Shown here in pieces: positions 1 to 14,700 of a stretch of DNA of 64,000 bases. The notes beneath the pieces are model-generated. The model had not been told where the DNA came from, ran no database searches, and saw only the letters and a list, made by a program, of their open reading frames with translations. Within the stretch, counting starts at the first letter, position 1; each line of letters starts with the position of its first letter. This DNA comes from Corella eumyota (lineage: Eukaryota; Chordata; Ascidiacea; Phlebobranchia; Corellidae), in the NCBI GenBank assembly GCA_963082875.1, contig OY720099.1, positions 4,526,001 to 4,590,000 on the forward strand, written 5' to 3'. A program made the translations under genes and the position numbers.

Positions 1-3000
1 CTGACCATTTTTGATCATTGGCCTAATATATGTTATGCAATTTAAAATTGCTTGTTAATAAAGTGGGGGATTTTTAACTTTTTGAATACTAAATTCTGCT
101 ACATTTTTATTTTACTTTTAAAAAAGTTAAAAAATAAACTAATCACTAATTATTTTAACTATTTCGTCTGGGTAAAAAAAACTAATTATATTTCCACCTT
201 TAATAAGATTACTAAACCACCTAATTTCTTGCCAAAACACCCACACAATTACTTGTTTATTGGTGAAAAGGGGAAATAAATTGACGAGCTAGTCAGAATT
301 TTAATGACCGAATGATAAGTTCATACCGCACGTGTGTTCAATTCACCTATGCCCTATACGAATCAGATAACGTCTGAATATGCAGGTAGAAAAGCAAAAA
401 AAGGGCAATTAAAATTTTAAAAATTGTCGCAATGCTTTTCCAGTCAATTTTTAAACGTTATTTTTGAAGTTTTAAACAGTCATGTCTTCGTTAAAAGTTA
501 TCTTATATGACATAGTTTTAAGTCAGTTAAAAGTGCTTGTTTGATTCAATTGTTAAAAAATGAACCCCCAAATATCTAGTGTAAAAGAAGGTAAATCATA
601 TGGGAAAAGATTAAACATTTATCATTTCCGGGAAAGTTTTTTGATTTTCGCTGTATGTGCGCGGACGACCAGACGATAGGCAACCAAATTCATTTTCCAT
701 CGTACCCTAAGAATAGAAACAAAATGTTTTGGAACCGTTTGAAAGGCGGAAAATATTTCAGAAAGAGTAGGATGCAATTTGCAGTTTAAATGAAGTCATT
801 TGACACAAAGTGCTAGTAAACAAGGGCATTAATCTATTTCGAGCGTTCGATTGCCATTGCTTAGGCTATGCACGGTTTTCAAACGTGGAAATAGTCACAA
901 CAAGCTAACAGTTACAACAGCCATTTTAATTTTACACCACGGCACAGTCATAAAAATCGTACAGCGCGAATAAAACAAAAACTAAAAGCGAGCAAACCTA
1001 GAAAAGCCGCGTAATTGCTAAGCCATACCAGGGCCACGCGCTGTATGTCTATAAACTTGAAACCTGATGAACGAGCTTTTAAAATACAGCACAGGCTTGC
1101 GTGTTAAACCCTACTCGCAGCAACATACAAGGTCGTTCTGCACCACCGACAAAGCGTATCCGAGTCTGCGCTATGGCAAATTTACGAGTCTAGCCTCTTT
1201 GCTCGATTCGGTCAAGTTCACTGTTATACTTAAAAACAGGCATTTTTGGCGTAGACAGCTGATACGTGACCTGGCAAGCTGCCATATCGCGATGTTTTAC
1301 AGCGAGAGTAGCCAATACTTTACTCGAAAGTTTTGTAATGGCTATGCTAACTGTCCATTGAGGTTTTCCAAAAACGACTTCTTTCTCTTATGTTCTTATG
1401 GCGTAACGCTATTTTTTAAAATAAAAAAATCCCTTTCTACAAATACTCATTACATGAGCAATTGTCGTATATCTATGTTTTGCAACTTTATAAAAAAAAC
1501 AATTATTCTTTTATTTATAACCTAATCACCATTATAAAGTAGCAAATTGCATTTGATAAACATATTTGCGTTTGATCTAAATTTAAAATGAAATCACATG
1601 ACTGAAACAACGAGTATGTAAATCCTAACTTTCTGTTTCTTTTATTTTTACTTCCGTCTCTTTGTAACAACATAAATATCATTGTTTTTATACAACTAAA
1701 TATCTAGAAACGAAATCACAAATTGACCCAAAAATTTACCCGCACAGCGCATAATTGTAAATAACTAAATAGTAACTTAGGATAACAATACATGGTTATT
1801 TTAACTGTTTAACAAAACTTAATTTACTAGGCTAGTTGCCAATGCTAAATAAACTAGAAACCAATAACTTGCGACCGGCTTAACACAACATCATAACGAC
1901 AGTTTTAATTTTTGTTTTGCTAACTATATAGAGGTTTAAAGTAGAGGTTTGAACTGGAATGTGATAAAACATATTTAAATAATCGTAATTTTTTTTTTAG
2001 ATTATTTTAGACATTGCAGTACAAGGTAACAATAACAATTAAAAATCTTGGCTATAAGCCATTATTTAAAAAAGGTTGCCTAAATAAATGAATCATTTTA
2101 ATTTTAATGTATTTCTTTTTGTAATAACACGTTTTCGAAATTAGAACATTTTGCGTGACTTTAAGCTTTGAAACAAGCGTTATTCATGTTTTATTTATGA
2201 CAAAACTGATTAAGTCATTATAAACAGAAAAGTTTTCAACACTTTAAACATTGGGTTAGGCTGCGAATTGCCGTTAATGAAAATTGCATATTTAAATACC
2301 CGATGTCTAAAAGAGATAGTGGTCTCTTTGTAGGCTGTAGTAATTACAGGTTATGCGCGGTATGGCACCGTAATCCTATTTCGTACAATACCAATGATAC
2401 AATACAGGCCTCTATTAAACTGAGCGCTATACAATCAAGTTCACCGCAGCCTTATGATCATGTGTGGGCACATCAGTAGGACACATGACCTAAAACATTT
2501 TCATGTTTTAAAATCAGTTCTAGGAAAAGCCGGCTTTAAAAATCTAACTTTTATCTTGTTATGATAACTTGAACTCAAGAACCGAAATGTAGTAAAACTG
2601 GGCTGTAGTCTGCCTTATTTGTCTGCCAACTATAAAGTTAAGTTGAAATCCTATTTCTACAGTTCTGCGACCGCGTAAAAGTCTGCAGCATTGACTTTAA
2701 ACTACGATTTTAACCTTTTAACTTCTCTCTAGGGAATAAATTCGTTGATTTAATACTTATGTCGACTACTAGAATACGTTTAGATCAAATAGCTAAGCCT
2801 GGTTGCGCTTTTTAAACGTTTTCCCTTAAGCGTAGTCGGCTTAACCAACTGCTACACCGCGATTAAAATAAAAAAGTAATCGAATTATCACAGCGCAAAT
2901 GCAGACGCACGCATTACTTACATAATTTTCAATCACGTATTATTATAAGCTACCTATGGTCTGACATTTTGACTATATTGACCTTTTACGAAATTCGAAA

Positions 3001-3341
3001 GCGCCTTTTTTATCTGACAAGTTTGGTCGGCCTGTTTTTATCCGATGCAGCGCATGTCTGCTAATTACATAACTCGCTGTTAACTGGTGTACGATCGAAA
3101 AAATCGAATGAAGTTGCAAGCATGGTTTTGTTTTACCAAAACAGTTTACAAACTTTCATAATAATTTAAATTTATCAGTTGAGCTTGCAATCAAATGTGT
3201 TAAACAAAATATTTAACCACTGTTATATTAATTTATGCCTAAAAAGGACAAAAGTCTTTAATTATCTCCACTTTATGGAAAAAGGGCCTTTTTCGCAATC
3301 GAGAAAAAATTCTAAATCTAGTTTCGTAATTTATGAATTTA

Positions 3342-3365
3342 TGACGTCATAAGTCACGTCATCAT
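3342..3365. promoter_or_regulatory. CRE/ATF site pair
   Basis: A perfect CRE palindrome TGACGTCA at 3342-3349 is followed within a few bases by a second CRE-like half-site (CACGTCATC, about 3355-3363). CREB/ATF/AP-1 family proteins bind such sites. No gene start is visible nearby, so the target is unknown; it could be an enhancer or a promoter of a gene to the left. Confidence 0.35.
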
Positions 3366-3985
3366 TTGAAGATCTTTGCACGTTCCAGACAGAAAAGCTA
3401 ACTCCAAAAACGATTTATCAAAACCGAACTGTCAGTCAACCCGAGTTCGTAAGGAAGAAAACACGTCACGACAAAATCGAAGGCGTGATGCAATTAGTTA
3501 GGAACTTATTATTTAATTAATTTGTTCGATTAATTGTATAACCCTGTATAAGTTCACTTGCAAAACAGCAATGACAGATTGCTCGTCTAATTGTCATTGT
3601 TTCGGCTAAATGCAAATGCATTATTCGAAATTTACTTTCATGTTTAAGTCTACAACAAAAACAAAATGTACATACAACAAAATAGCAATTAAAAAATGGA
3701 TAATTGTGGGTAAAAGAAATTAATAATTTTAACATCTGCATTTCTAGTTAAAGACCCTAAATTCGGCTGCCAGCATAAACAAAAGATAATATTAAACTTA
3801 AACTTTTGGCCTTTAGAATAGGAGCTCAAAACTCAAAACCTCCCTGGCGGTTTAAATAGTTCAGTAACTCATGTTTAGTCAATGTTACTTAATATTGAAA
3901 TTTTACCTAGCAATTTTTTATTCAAACTCCCAGTGGACATCAAAGAAAAATTGGTTTGATGTTAGTCATAAAAATGCATCTAGTA

Positions 3986-4032
3986 ATTTGGGTATTATGT
4001 AGTGGGACGTTTGTTTAGTATAATACCCAAAT
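3986..4032. repeat. 13-bp inverted repeat (hairpin)
   Basis: The two arms ATTTGGGTATTAT (3986-3998) and its exact reverse complement (4020-4032) enclose a 21-base loop. The perfect stem is longer than most chance palindromes in this AT-rich background. It could be a remnant of a small inverted-repeat transposon or a structured RNA; there is no further evidence for either. Confidence 0.4.
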
Positions 4033-5778
4033 AACAATTGTAAATGACAACTTAAAATAGACCCAAATTGTTCATTTGGATATTATTTCTTCCCTAGCAG
4101 ATTACCCACAGGCCTAATTTATCTTTATTTTTTTGTATAATCTTAATGCAATAAGTTATATTATCCTTTGGAAAATGGTTTGCTTTATGTAACGTGTTCA
4201 AACTACCCATAAACGGCAGGCTCAAGAGAAAGGGTGTAATACTTGTGCGACTTGAACCAAAAACCTTTGGTTCGAAATCGGACTTTTACCTTAAATACGC
4301 CATAGCTCGTTAGCACCAACTAGGGGCTCAGAATTTACACATATTTGCACGACTAGCTTGATACAACTTAAACCTACCTTTTTATGTTTACCAACATTTA
4401 GCAATTTAATGGGCTACCAAATGTAAAATTTCTATTCAAAAACCTTATGTACAATTTTTCACTTTTATTGTCATAAATATAGTAATTATGAATTAATTAG
4501 TAATAAAAAGCACCCATAACCAATATTATATATTTACATGCAACAAAGTTCAAAAAAATAAACATTTTTTTTAGTAACAGCAAACTTGGTAAAAGGCAAA
4601 AATAGGTAAAAAAATAATTTTTTCGGGTGTACCATTTAAAATTTAAATTTCAATTAAAAGAAATGCTCTGATTAAAAATTTTAGAAACATTTTACTAAAA
4701 ATTAAAAGTTTTTAATCTACAAATTGAAAATAAACTTTATTTTAAAATTAATCATATCTCAATTTAAAAAAATATACGATATATACAACAACAAAAAATA
4801 AAAACGCTTTTAACAAGAATCTCAAAGCACGAACTACAATGTTACTAATGATGGTGTGCATAAATTAGGCAAAAATGGTATAAAAACATTAAATAATTGT
4901 CCCTATAGAATAGAGATATTATTGAAACTTATTAAACAAATATTATATATTTGAACTTCGAAAATTGGAACACTTTTCTATTGCCGATGCTTTTAACTAC
5001 CAAACACAATTTAAGCAAAAACAAGTCAAAAGAGTACTACTTCATTGAAACTACAAAATGCTATAACATTTTTTAAATGTATTGAACTATATTATTATTA
5101 AAGAGTTTCACTATTTTTTAACAGAACAACTATTTTGATTTCCACTGCTGCATTAAATGTTAAGTACGTTTATGATTTTAAGTTAAATATAGTATGGTGT
5201 TTAAAAGTGAGATGCTGAAATATTCAGGTACTGTAACAGAATTGCTCTAAAATGTTAAACTAACTGCAGCAAAATTTAAAATTCGGTTTATATTACTTTG
5301 TAATAGTAAAGGTAAAATATTAGAAATTAAAAACCATAACTGAATATCTAAAAACTAACTTTGTAAGCTATGTGAACAATATTTTAAAATAAGCAAAAAC
5401 AAAAATACCTAAAAAGGTTATTTTACAAATCAAAATTAATTTGATTTTACGATTTAAAAAAAAACTTATTATAATACAATTTATGCTTAAATTTACATAT
5501 ATTATAACAGAATATAATGAGCCGCTGAATGTGGATTGTAAGGATTAAAAATATATTAATACTGGGGCTTTCATGTAACTTAGCATGAGGTACTTCAATT
5601 AATTTTAACTTTGGTTTTATAGAACTGAGAAAAAAAATGACAGTGAAAAATAAACATGAAAACTGTATTATTTTTTAACAAAAATTTGACCACGATTTGC
5701 TTCAGCTAATAACTGTTTTTTTACTTACAAATTACAAAGAAAAAAACTGCAAAACTATAGAAAATATTGGTAAATAAT

Positions 5779-8700
5779 TTACCTTTTAAGCGGAGATTCA
5801 GCGAATCCGCTGTCCAGTGCCGGCATAATCTCGATCTCCTTTAAATCGATTGAGTTTTCATTTTCTGTGGCAAGACTCTGAATGTTTAATTCCTGGAGGG
5901 CTGAGTTTCGCCCCGAACTGTTATTGAAAGATGAAATCGAACCCATCGAAGCAAAGCTGCTCTGTGAAGGTAAACTTGGGGCAGGTTGGAATTCAACCTG
6001 GTAGTCTTCGGGGCAGTTTTGGATCCCCTCATCGGTATTTACATTAGAGTGATATGGGCAGTGTGTTTGATTGACAGGTAAAGGGTCAGGAATACTTTGA
6101 TTGACAGGTATGCCTCCATTCATGAGCTTGAGGTGTTTGTCTGGGTTGTATACCAATAGTGGGGGAGGCTGGATTGTGAGGGGTAAACAGTTCATATAGG
6201 GGGCTGGGGGAATTACCCCAATGTGATTTGTTAGATCTTTAAAAAAGTAAATAAAAATATTTGATTATTAAAAAAAAACTTCTAAACTACAAACAAAAGT
6301 GAAAACATATTAAACTCTACCTCCTGGATTTTCCTGATGCTCCAGAAGCGCATCTTCGCTGTTCTCTTCTACCAGGGATCCTCCTGAGGAGCTGCCTGCA
6401 TCTGTAGACAAAGAGTCCTCCATGAAAGAGTTAACACACTCCTTAAATGCAAGACCCTCAGGAGTTAAATGATAATCTTTGGAGCTTATATATTGGACTG
6501 AGTGCCTCCCTGATAAATTCACTTTGGAATGTTCTGTCAAAAAAGAAAATTGAACAAAATATTTAAAAATATACCAATAAATTTCTATACAGTTTATAAT
6601 ATGTAAGTAAAGTTTTCCTATATTTTGAAATACTTGACTTTGTTGTTGAATCTGATGATTTACAATAAAGGTTTAAAATAATTTAAATTACATAATACAA
6701 TTTCAGGTTAACCAAGGTCGTTATAAATTAAGAGAAAAATTTAATTTTAAAATTTATTTTAATAGGTTTCTACTATATTTATTTCTATATATATTTTTTT
6801 TATTTTGAAATTGTCATTAAAATGGAAACCACCTTGTTTATACAAACATGTCAAAAAAAACGTGTCAAAAATTTAACAGAATAAATATATTTTTGAGAGC
6901 AAAAATTTAATTTAACTTAAACTTTAAAGTAACTTGACCTAGTTCCAAGATCTGTGCAAGAGTATTACTAATATTGACTTTGAGTTTAAGTATGTTTGTT
7001 AACCTTTAAAAACTAACACTAAAAATTTTAAAAAGCCCAACACAAGTCTAATAAAAAATTCAACCCAATAAAAAATCTGCCGAATTTGCTGAATTTTTTT
7101 TGTTCGTTATTATTTTTACATTTTTTTATGATGAAGTGCACCAAGACCTTACCTTTACAAAAAAAAGTTATATTTTTACCTTGTATATGAAAATATAAGT
7201 CTTCGATTTGATCCATAATTTTAAATGATCTTGTCATGTTGGTTAACCATTTGGTCGCTTTACAACAAGAGGGGTCAGAGTAAGGTAATAAAAGTGTCAA
7301 ATATTTTTTACGATCACCCAGTTGAGGTTCCAAATACCTAAAATAAAACTTCGTTAAAAAAGAAAAAAATACATACATTTTTTTTCTATGTTTTAATGCA
7401 AGATGCTTTTAAAAATAATTGATAGACTTAGTTGATTTTTTTTAAGTTAACTAAAGTACAATGATTTTTTAAAACAAATTTAATAAAATAAGTAGCAAAT
7501 AAATAAAATAATATCCAAATGTTAATCAATTCAAATAAATTAACAAAATGATTAAATCATTATTTAAGAATGAAAAAAAAATTTTTTTAAATTAAGTTAA
7601 AGAAATAATAAATAAAAAGTAACGAACCTGTAAATTTTGTTAAAATCCCCAACAACAGTTGTATTATTATCAATAATTTTATCATCGTCGTTACTGTAAT
7701 GTGGACAAATAAAAAGCACAAATTCTGCACTTTCCAGTGAGTTTTGTATCCAACTACATGCACCGATACTAACAATATGTTCTTCCAAACTATCAAGAAT
7801 AACTGTAAGGCCGCAAACACGACTTAGATAAGCTGCAAGGTGCCTGAAAAATATTAAGTTAGCGAAAGATTTAAAAAAAAAAGAAAAAATTTCTAAAGTT
7901 AAAAAAAATTGAAAAATGAAGGGCCTTATTTGTAAAATACTGATATTAATTTTTGAAATAATTTAAGAAAAATTTAAAGTAAAACCAAAATTTTTTCTTC
8001 AATAAATTTTTTTTATATATTATTTTTTTGTAAATTCATCCAAACCTTGATATTTTTTTAATTAAATTCACTTTCTTTTAAAAAAAAACAAAAAACACAA
8101 TATTTTACTTAAAGTTTGTTTCAATACCTTATTATTTCTGCATGTTTTTCACTTAGTATTTGGGACCTGTTATCATTTTTCCAAACAATAAAAACGGTTC
8201 TTTCTCTTAACGAAATATCACTGATAGTCTGTGAGTCTAACCATTTGGTTACATGGCCTGGAAGGTAATGTCTTACTTTACTACAACGTCCTTCAAAAAA
8301 ATAAAAAAATTTAATTGAAAAAAACAAAATACTAAATATAACAAAAAATAAACCAATGCTTATAGCTTTATTAAAAAATACTTTAATGAAAATATAAAGA
8401 AATTGGTATAAATTTTTATTTTATACAGGTTATGTCTTTTTAAAACATAGGCTTACCCTTTTTCCATAAGAACAATGTTATAACGAATACGATGACAAAA
8501 AGAGTTATCAGGCTTGTCACCAATACCACACTTACTACAACAGTATCTAAAAAAAAGATTTTTAATTTTAAGATCTGTATTGAACATTAGTTATTTGTAC
8601 CTAAAAATATATTAAGATCATAAGTATGTTAAGTTGTTAATTTAACTTTAAAAAATGCTTGAAAATGTTATAAACACCTAAAATATTATCTATATATAAT

Positions 8701-11700
8701 AAAGCTAACTGGACAATATAAATAGAGTTTTTTTATAAGAAAATAAAAACAACTACATAAATAAATTAGCAAGGTAAATAATAATTGCAAGTTGTACCAG
8801 CAGTGTGGTGTAGTGGTAAGAACACTTGCTACACCACCATGAGGTCATGGGTTTAATCCTCAATGCTCTCATACTATAGCGCCCTTAAGTAAGGCGCTAT
8901 AAACGGTATAAACTCCTGCTGAGCCAGCATTTAATCAGCAGCATAATTATCGGGCAATTATAATCTATATAATATTCCGCAACTCGAGACTGGGTCGGAA
9001 TAATTATGTTACTCTATGTTTATGTCGCGCATTTGACTTTCCACATCGAGGATAAAGATATGTACAAAAAAAAACATAATAAGACAATTAAAATACAGTC
9101 AATAGGTTAGGCAAGTGTCAAGAAGGTATAAAAACCAAATTAGCAAAATAAATATACCAGATTCTTTAGTTGTTTTTTTGACAACAACTTCAGTTGGTTG
9201 ACTCCATTCCGCTTCACTGAACACATCACTTGGGGGTCGGTATTCCATGACCTTGAAAAATATTTTAAATTAATGAATAAGTAAACTATATTAAAATAAT
9301 GCAAAAAAATTTTAAAAAATATTGTTTTATTATATTATAAACTTCATTTTTTTTTATTATAATTTCAAATACACTAATAGAGCACGATTTTTTAATTAAC
9401 AAATACTGAAGTCTTCAAAAAATCATGTTCCTAAAGCAATTAAGATGCTAAAATTAGTCAGCAAATTGCAAAATATTTAAAACAAAATATCACAGACTGT
9501 ATAGTGTATGCACATAAAAGTTCACATTTATTTTAAATGTGCCTAAATATAGAACTAAGGTTGCAAAAGCATAAAGAAGAAGCACGTCCCAGACAAAGTT
9601 ATTTGTTTTTTACTTTGACTTTGGCAAAATTTACAAACGGTTCATTTGATTTAAATACCATGACCAAATAAATTTTTGACTAATTTTATAGCAAAAATAA
9701 CTATTTTGCAGCTCTTGCCATTTTTATAACTTTTTATAGAAAACACATAGCTTGAAAAAATTCGAAATTAAATTCGATTTTTTATTAAATTGGTATTGGC
9801 ATAAAATTAAGTCAATTAAATTACCTTATTGATTATTTAAATGCAAAATTAATAAAATATATTATATACTAAAATATACAGGAAATTTTAACTCCATAAA
9901 AAATGTAATATTTTTTAATTTGCATTGAAAAAACATTAATTAACATTAATAAATATTTTAAATTTATCATTTATTGTATTTTTAACTTAACTGTTACCAA
10001 CTGACATCTATCAAAATTACAAATTAAAATTTAAAGGAAGTAAAGTTAGATAGCAGACTTACATTTAGATTTTTAATAGTGTACCTTACTAGACCATAAA
10101 CAAACATAGCATTACTCTTAATTTTAACACCATCTATAATCTTACCTGAACTGTATAAACTGACGGTTGTAAATCGTAGTAGGTTGTCGAAATTAATCCA
10201 TTATTTAACTGAAAAGAAAAACTGGTATAACAAAATATAAGAGCAGTTTTAATTTAATTTAATTGACTCTTCACATTTCTAAACCAATAAAAAAAATTGG
10301 CTATAAATTTTTTTCTTACTAATAAAATTATTTAAATAAAAAACGGCTGTGACATTAGGCGTTTTTTACACTAAATTTTAAAATATGTTTTTATAAAATG
10401 TCATGTCTTTGGTTGCTTCCATGCTATAGTGGCCTTAATTAAAGTGCTATAATTAATACTTCCCTTTTCTTGGTCAAAAATTAATTCCAAATTTGGCATT
10501 AATTTTAATAATATACAAAATGCCAAAGGAATCTTTTAAATGGGTCAAAAAAAATGTGTTATAGTTCTCTAAATTCAGGGTACCTAATCAGCTTTTACAA
10601 ACCAAAAATAAAAAATTAAAAAAAAATTAGAAATAGAAACAATATAAAAACTTACACTGCTTGAACTAAGATTTGAGATTAAGCTTGTTGTGGGAACAGA
10701 AAGGTTGTTAAATTTAGCATCTGGATGACTGTTTAAGCGCACCAGATAGGCTGTGATCATAAATTCATCCGCAGCAGGGCGAAAGGACACTTTTATTACA
10801 CCTTGCGAGAAGACTTGAACAACAGGTTGTGGTTTCCATGCTACAAAAAAACATAAAACACCAAAAATTTTAAAAATTCACTAAATCCTATAGGTTTTTA
10901 TAATGACATAGTAAACGGTAGATCGTTCGGATAGAAATATTAAAGCATTAAATTGAACACGATTTTTTGTCCCACTTATACCAAAACATTATTACTTAGT
11001 GTAACGTAACAGACACTTAAATTTTGTTGTCAAAAATACATTATCTAAAATCTTATCATAAATACTTATCAAAAGACATATTAAAAATCAGTTTAATCGA
11101 ATGAAAGCAAAACAAATTCATTTTAACATCCTTTTAAAAAAACTTTATGTCAAAAAAAAGATATTACACATCATTTAAATTGTTTTTAATATTGGTTGTA
11201 GATCATTAAAGTAAAAAAAAATAAGAAAAATTATCTAAAATGATTTTCTAAAACTACTTAACAATTTATTACAAAAATTATCACTTTTAATTAAAAATTT
11301 ATAAAAAAAAATTTAAGTAGAAAAATTACCACCTTCAATTAAAAATTTTTTGTGAAAAAAAATGTGGGTGCAAAAATAAAATTTTCACTAAACTCAAATA
11401 CAAAATGATTCCCACTAATTAATTACTTAAAAGACCTTAAGTAAAGTGCTATTAACAGTAGAAACTTTAGCTGTGTTAATAACCTATCGTTAGATTAATT
11501 ATCGAAAAATTGTAATCAATAATACTCTAAACTGCCAGTGTAAACTCGAGACTAGGTCAGAGTAACAAATGGTAATTCATGTTTAAGCCATAAAGGTGGC
11601 CTTTTCACATCAAGAATAAAAAAATACAAAAAAAAAGTTTGAATTAAATAAAAAATTTAAACCTTTAACATGGATTGTAGGTGATGATAGCAGTTGAGGT

Positions 11701-14700
11701 TCGTCAGTTATTAAAGTGCACTAAAAAATTACAAAAATAAACTTAATTATTTATCAAAACATGTTATGCTAAATAAAACATGCAGTTATATTTATTTTTG
11801 AATTTTTAATTTTTTTAAATTATATATATTAAAAAAATGGCCTAAAATATTTATAATATTGTGACATAAACTTACCGTAACTTTTATGACATCTTGATTA
11901 GGTGAATTATAGACATTGGTAAATGTGTGGTTAAAGAAAGGTCCCTATAAAAATAAAAATATTTTTCATTCGTGTATTCAGAAACTAAACCTACATATGG
12001 TCAGGTTACAGTTGATAAAAAAATCTTGAAGCACATAAGTCTATTGCTTCCCTTGCTTTCCGATTTGCTATTGTATTTTATTTTTTCGGAAGGATTTTAA
12101 AATTGCGCACTTATATATATTATTTATATCTATATTATTCACTAAGACCTTATGTATAGAACATAAGCTAATGTGTTTTGTTATTGTCTTTAAAATTCCA
12201 TGAATTTATTTTGTGTTTAATAGAGATGAGTTAGTTTAGTATTAAATTCTTACATAGTTTTTTTTTATAATGTTAATCAATCCGTAACAGTTGTGTTTCA
12301 TTAAAAAAAATATTTCATTTAGTTTGTTTAAAAAATTTTTTACAATTTTTAACACATTTGTCTTAAATTACTCTTTAGCAAAATTATAACAATATACACT
12401 AGCATTGGGTAACCCTTTGTGCTTTTTTGCAGATTAAAAATCAAAAATCACTGAATAAGAAAATTACAAAAAACCAGCATAGCTAGCATTAAACAACGTA
12501 ATTTTTTAACAGTGGGTTAAAGTTTCTCAATACATGCTTTTTTCATTGCCAAAATACAAGCAGTATGGTGTGGTGATTAAAACTCATGACTTTACTGCAT
12601 GATGTCTTAGGTTTGATTTCCACTGCTTTCAAGCTGTTGCAGCCTTAACTTTGCTGCTATAAACTACATGAACCGCCTTTAAGCAAAAAATCAATTTTTA
12701 AATTAATTATCAATTCTAACCAAAACTATCGCAAACTGCTCATATCATTTCATAACTGAGTCAAAGTAACTAATGTTACAATATGTTCATGCTAAAGATA
12801 AAACCATTTTAAACCAAGAATAAATAATATAAACATAATTTTTTCAAGATCTAAAAATTAAAATATAAATTATTTAAACTTACTACAGGATTGTGTATAT
12901 TTGCTATCTCAATGTTTTGGAAAAACGGGTTTTCTGGTGTTTTTCTTGTTAGAGCTAGTTGATACCCAGTTACTCTAAAACAAGGTTTAAGTACGGGCAT
13001 AGTCACATGTAAGGTGTAGCCACGCACTGTAACCTTCGGTGCTGTGGTTTTGGATTGCCTTAGACCCTTTAACCCTGTGTTAAAATACAAACTTAAAATA
13101 AATAATAAATTTTTTAGATTTAAATTGACGAATTAAGATTTTATTGCGTAAATTAAAGTGCCAATAAAAAAATATAGATTTTCAACTTGAAATATTTTAT
13201 TTGATTTGGGCTAATCCATACCACCAATATTTCAGTAATTTTTTTAAATACAAGACAACAAGGCCTATGCTAAGATGCCAATTATTAATAAAAACTGTTT
13301 AAGCAATGCAGGATGCAAGACTTCCTTAACTCAAAAGGCATTGCTTGGTTTACTTTAAACAAACACTTCAAACATATTTGAAATGCAGAACCAGTTAGAT
13401 ATGAAATATTTATTTGCATATATACATTTTGACCTAGTTTACCTAGAAATAGAAATAAAAACATACTGGAAGTATTATCGGTAAAAATTAAGATACTATT
13501 TTAAAGTGTAATTTTTCCTTTTTTTACCTTATATTATGCCATACTAAAACTTATAAATTAATTTTATATACCTATAATTAAAAAAAAACTTATATTTATA
13601 TATATAATAATGCTTTAGTACTTAAGTAAAAATTATTTTAAAAAAATGTGCCAAAGTGTCATATCAAGTGTATTTCAAATCTAAAGAAAGAGGGATTTAA
13701 TTAATGTTAACGGTTAAAAAATTCCTTTTTTTGCAACTATAAAAAAATTACTTAAATTACAAAAAACAAACAAACTACCATTAGTTAAGCGCAGAAAAAT
13801 TACTATCGAAAAATTTTTTTTTACAACCATATGAAAAAAATAATTACTAGTTATCCAGTGGATAAAAATTGGTTTTTAAAAACGAAATAAAACAAACAAA
13901 AAAATGATGATACAAAATTATTTAAAAATTTTTTTATTTTTTAAAAAATAGTGATGTTAGGGGAAGGATAATTATCAAGAATTTGATTAAAATAAATTTG
14001 GCCTTTAGGCTAAACCAAGCTAAACAAATAACCTTAGTTTTTATAAATACTGCGTTAAAAATACTTTAAAAAGTTTTAAGATAAAATGAAACATTAGTCT
14101 AAAAATATACAATGACAAGGATAATACTTACAAACCACAATAATTCTATGAACATAAATACTCTAATCAATTCAAAAAACTTATCAAAAAATTTTTTTTT
14201 AGGGTCTAAATAAGTAAAATAAAGCTAAAATTATTTTAAATGCCAGTAAAATTAAAATGATGAATTTTTTTTCTCTTTTTTAATTTGGAGGAATGTTATA
14301 TAACTTGTAAAAACATGCTTGACGAATTCAAAGTTTATTTTTGTTTATACTTGTAATCTGCGAATGCCCTGAAGCTAATAAGATACCAATAAGCAATAAT
14401 TGATGCTTTTACCGTTTTGGTTTGATTTTAGTACTAACAAAAAACATTTCTTAATTTTTTTAAAATCAAAATTAAAATAAAAAAAATTACAGTTTTATTT
14501 TATTACCAAAAGAATATATATATGTCAAGTTTTTGAATTGGTATTTAAGTAATGGTATTAATAATTAAATATGAAATGTTGTACATACCACAGGCACATG
14601 TTCCAATCCCATTAAGATTAACACAAGCTAAAATAAAACATTTTATTTATTTAAATAAATATTTTCGAAAATTTTTTTTATTGAATAAAAATAGTTGATT

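Larger units (their letters stand above)
1..5778. other. Non-coding flank, 5.8 kb
   Basis: I find no convincing gene here. The longest open frame (1067-1525, plus) has low-complexity composition, no recognisable motif and no supporting splice structure, so I leave it out. The stretch from about 600 to 1400 and from about 2270 to 3500 is less AT-rich than its surroundings and may be regulatory or contain non-coding exons of a gene outside the window. From about 4700 to 5778 the DNA is extremely AT-rich; its right end should contain the 3' UTR of the minus-strand IL-17 receptor gene. Confidence 0.5.

Noticed and set aside
1067-1525. 152-residue open frame on the plus strand
   Set aside because: It has no domain, signal or composition typical of a coding region and no neighbouring exons; it ends in low-complexity Ile/Leu/Phe sequence.
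4230-4330. tRNA-like stretch with GGTTCGAAATC and, on the other strand, GGTGCTAACGAGC
   Set aside because: The A-box and B-box-like words are on conflicting strands and spacing, and no cloverleaf can be drawn. It may be a decayed SINE, but I cannot support that.
8797-8880. tRNA gene
   Set aside because: The A and B boxes belong to the head of a repeated SINE; the sequence does not close into an acceptor stem and the same head recurs in many copies.
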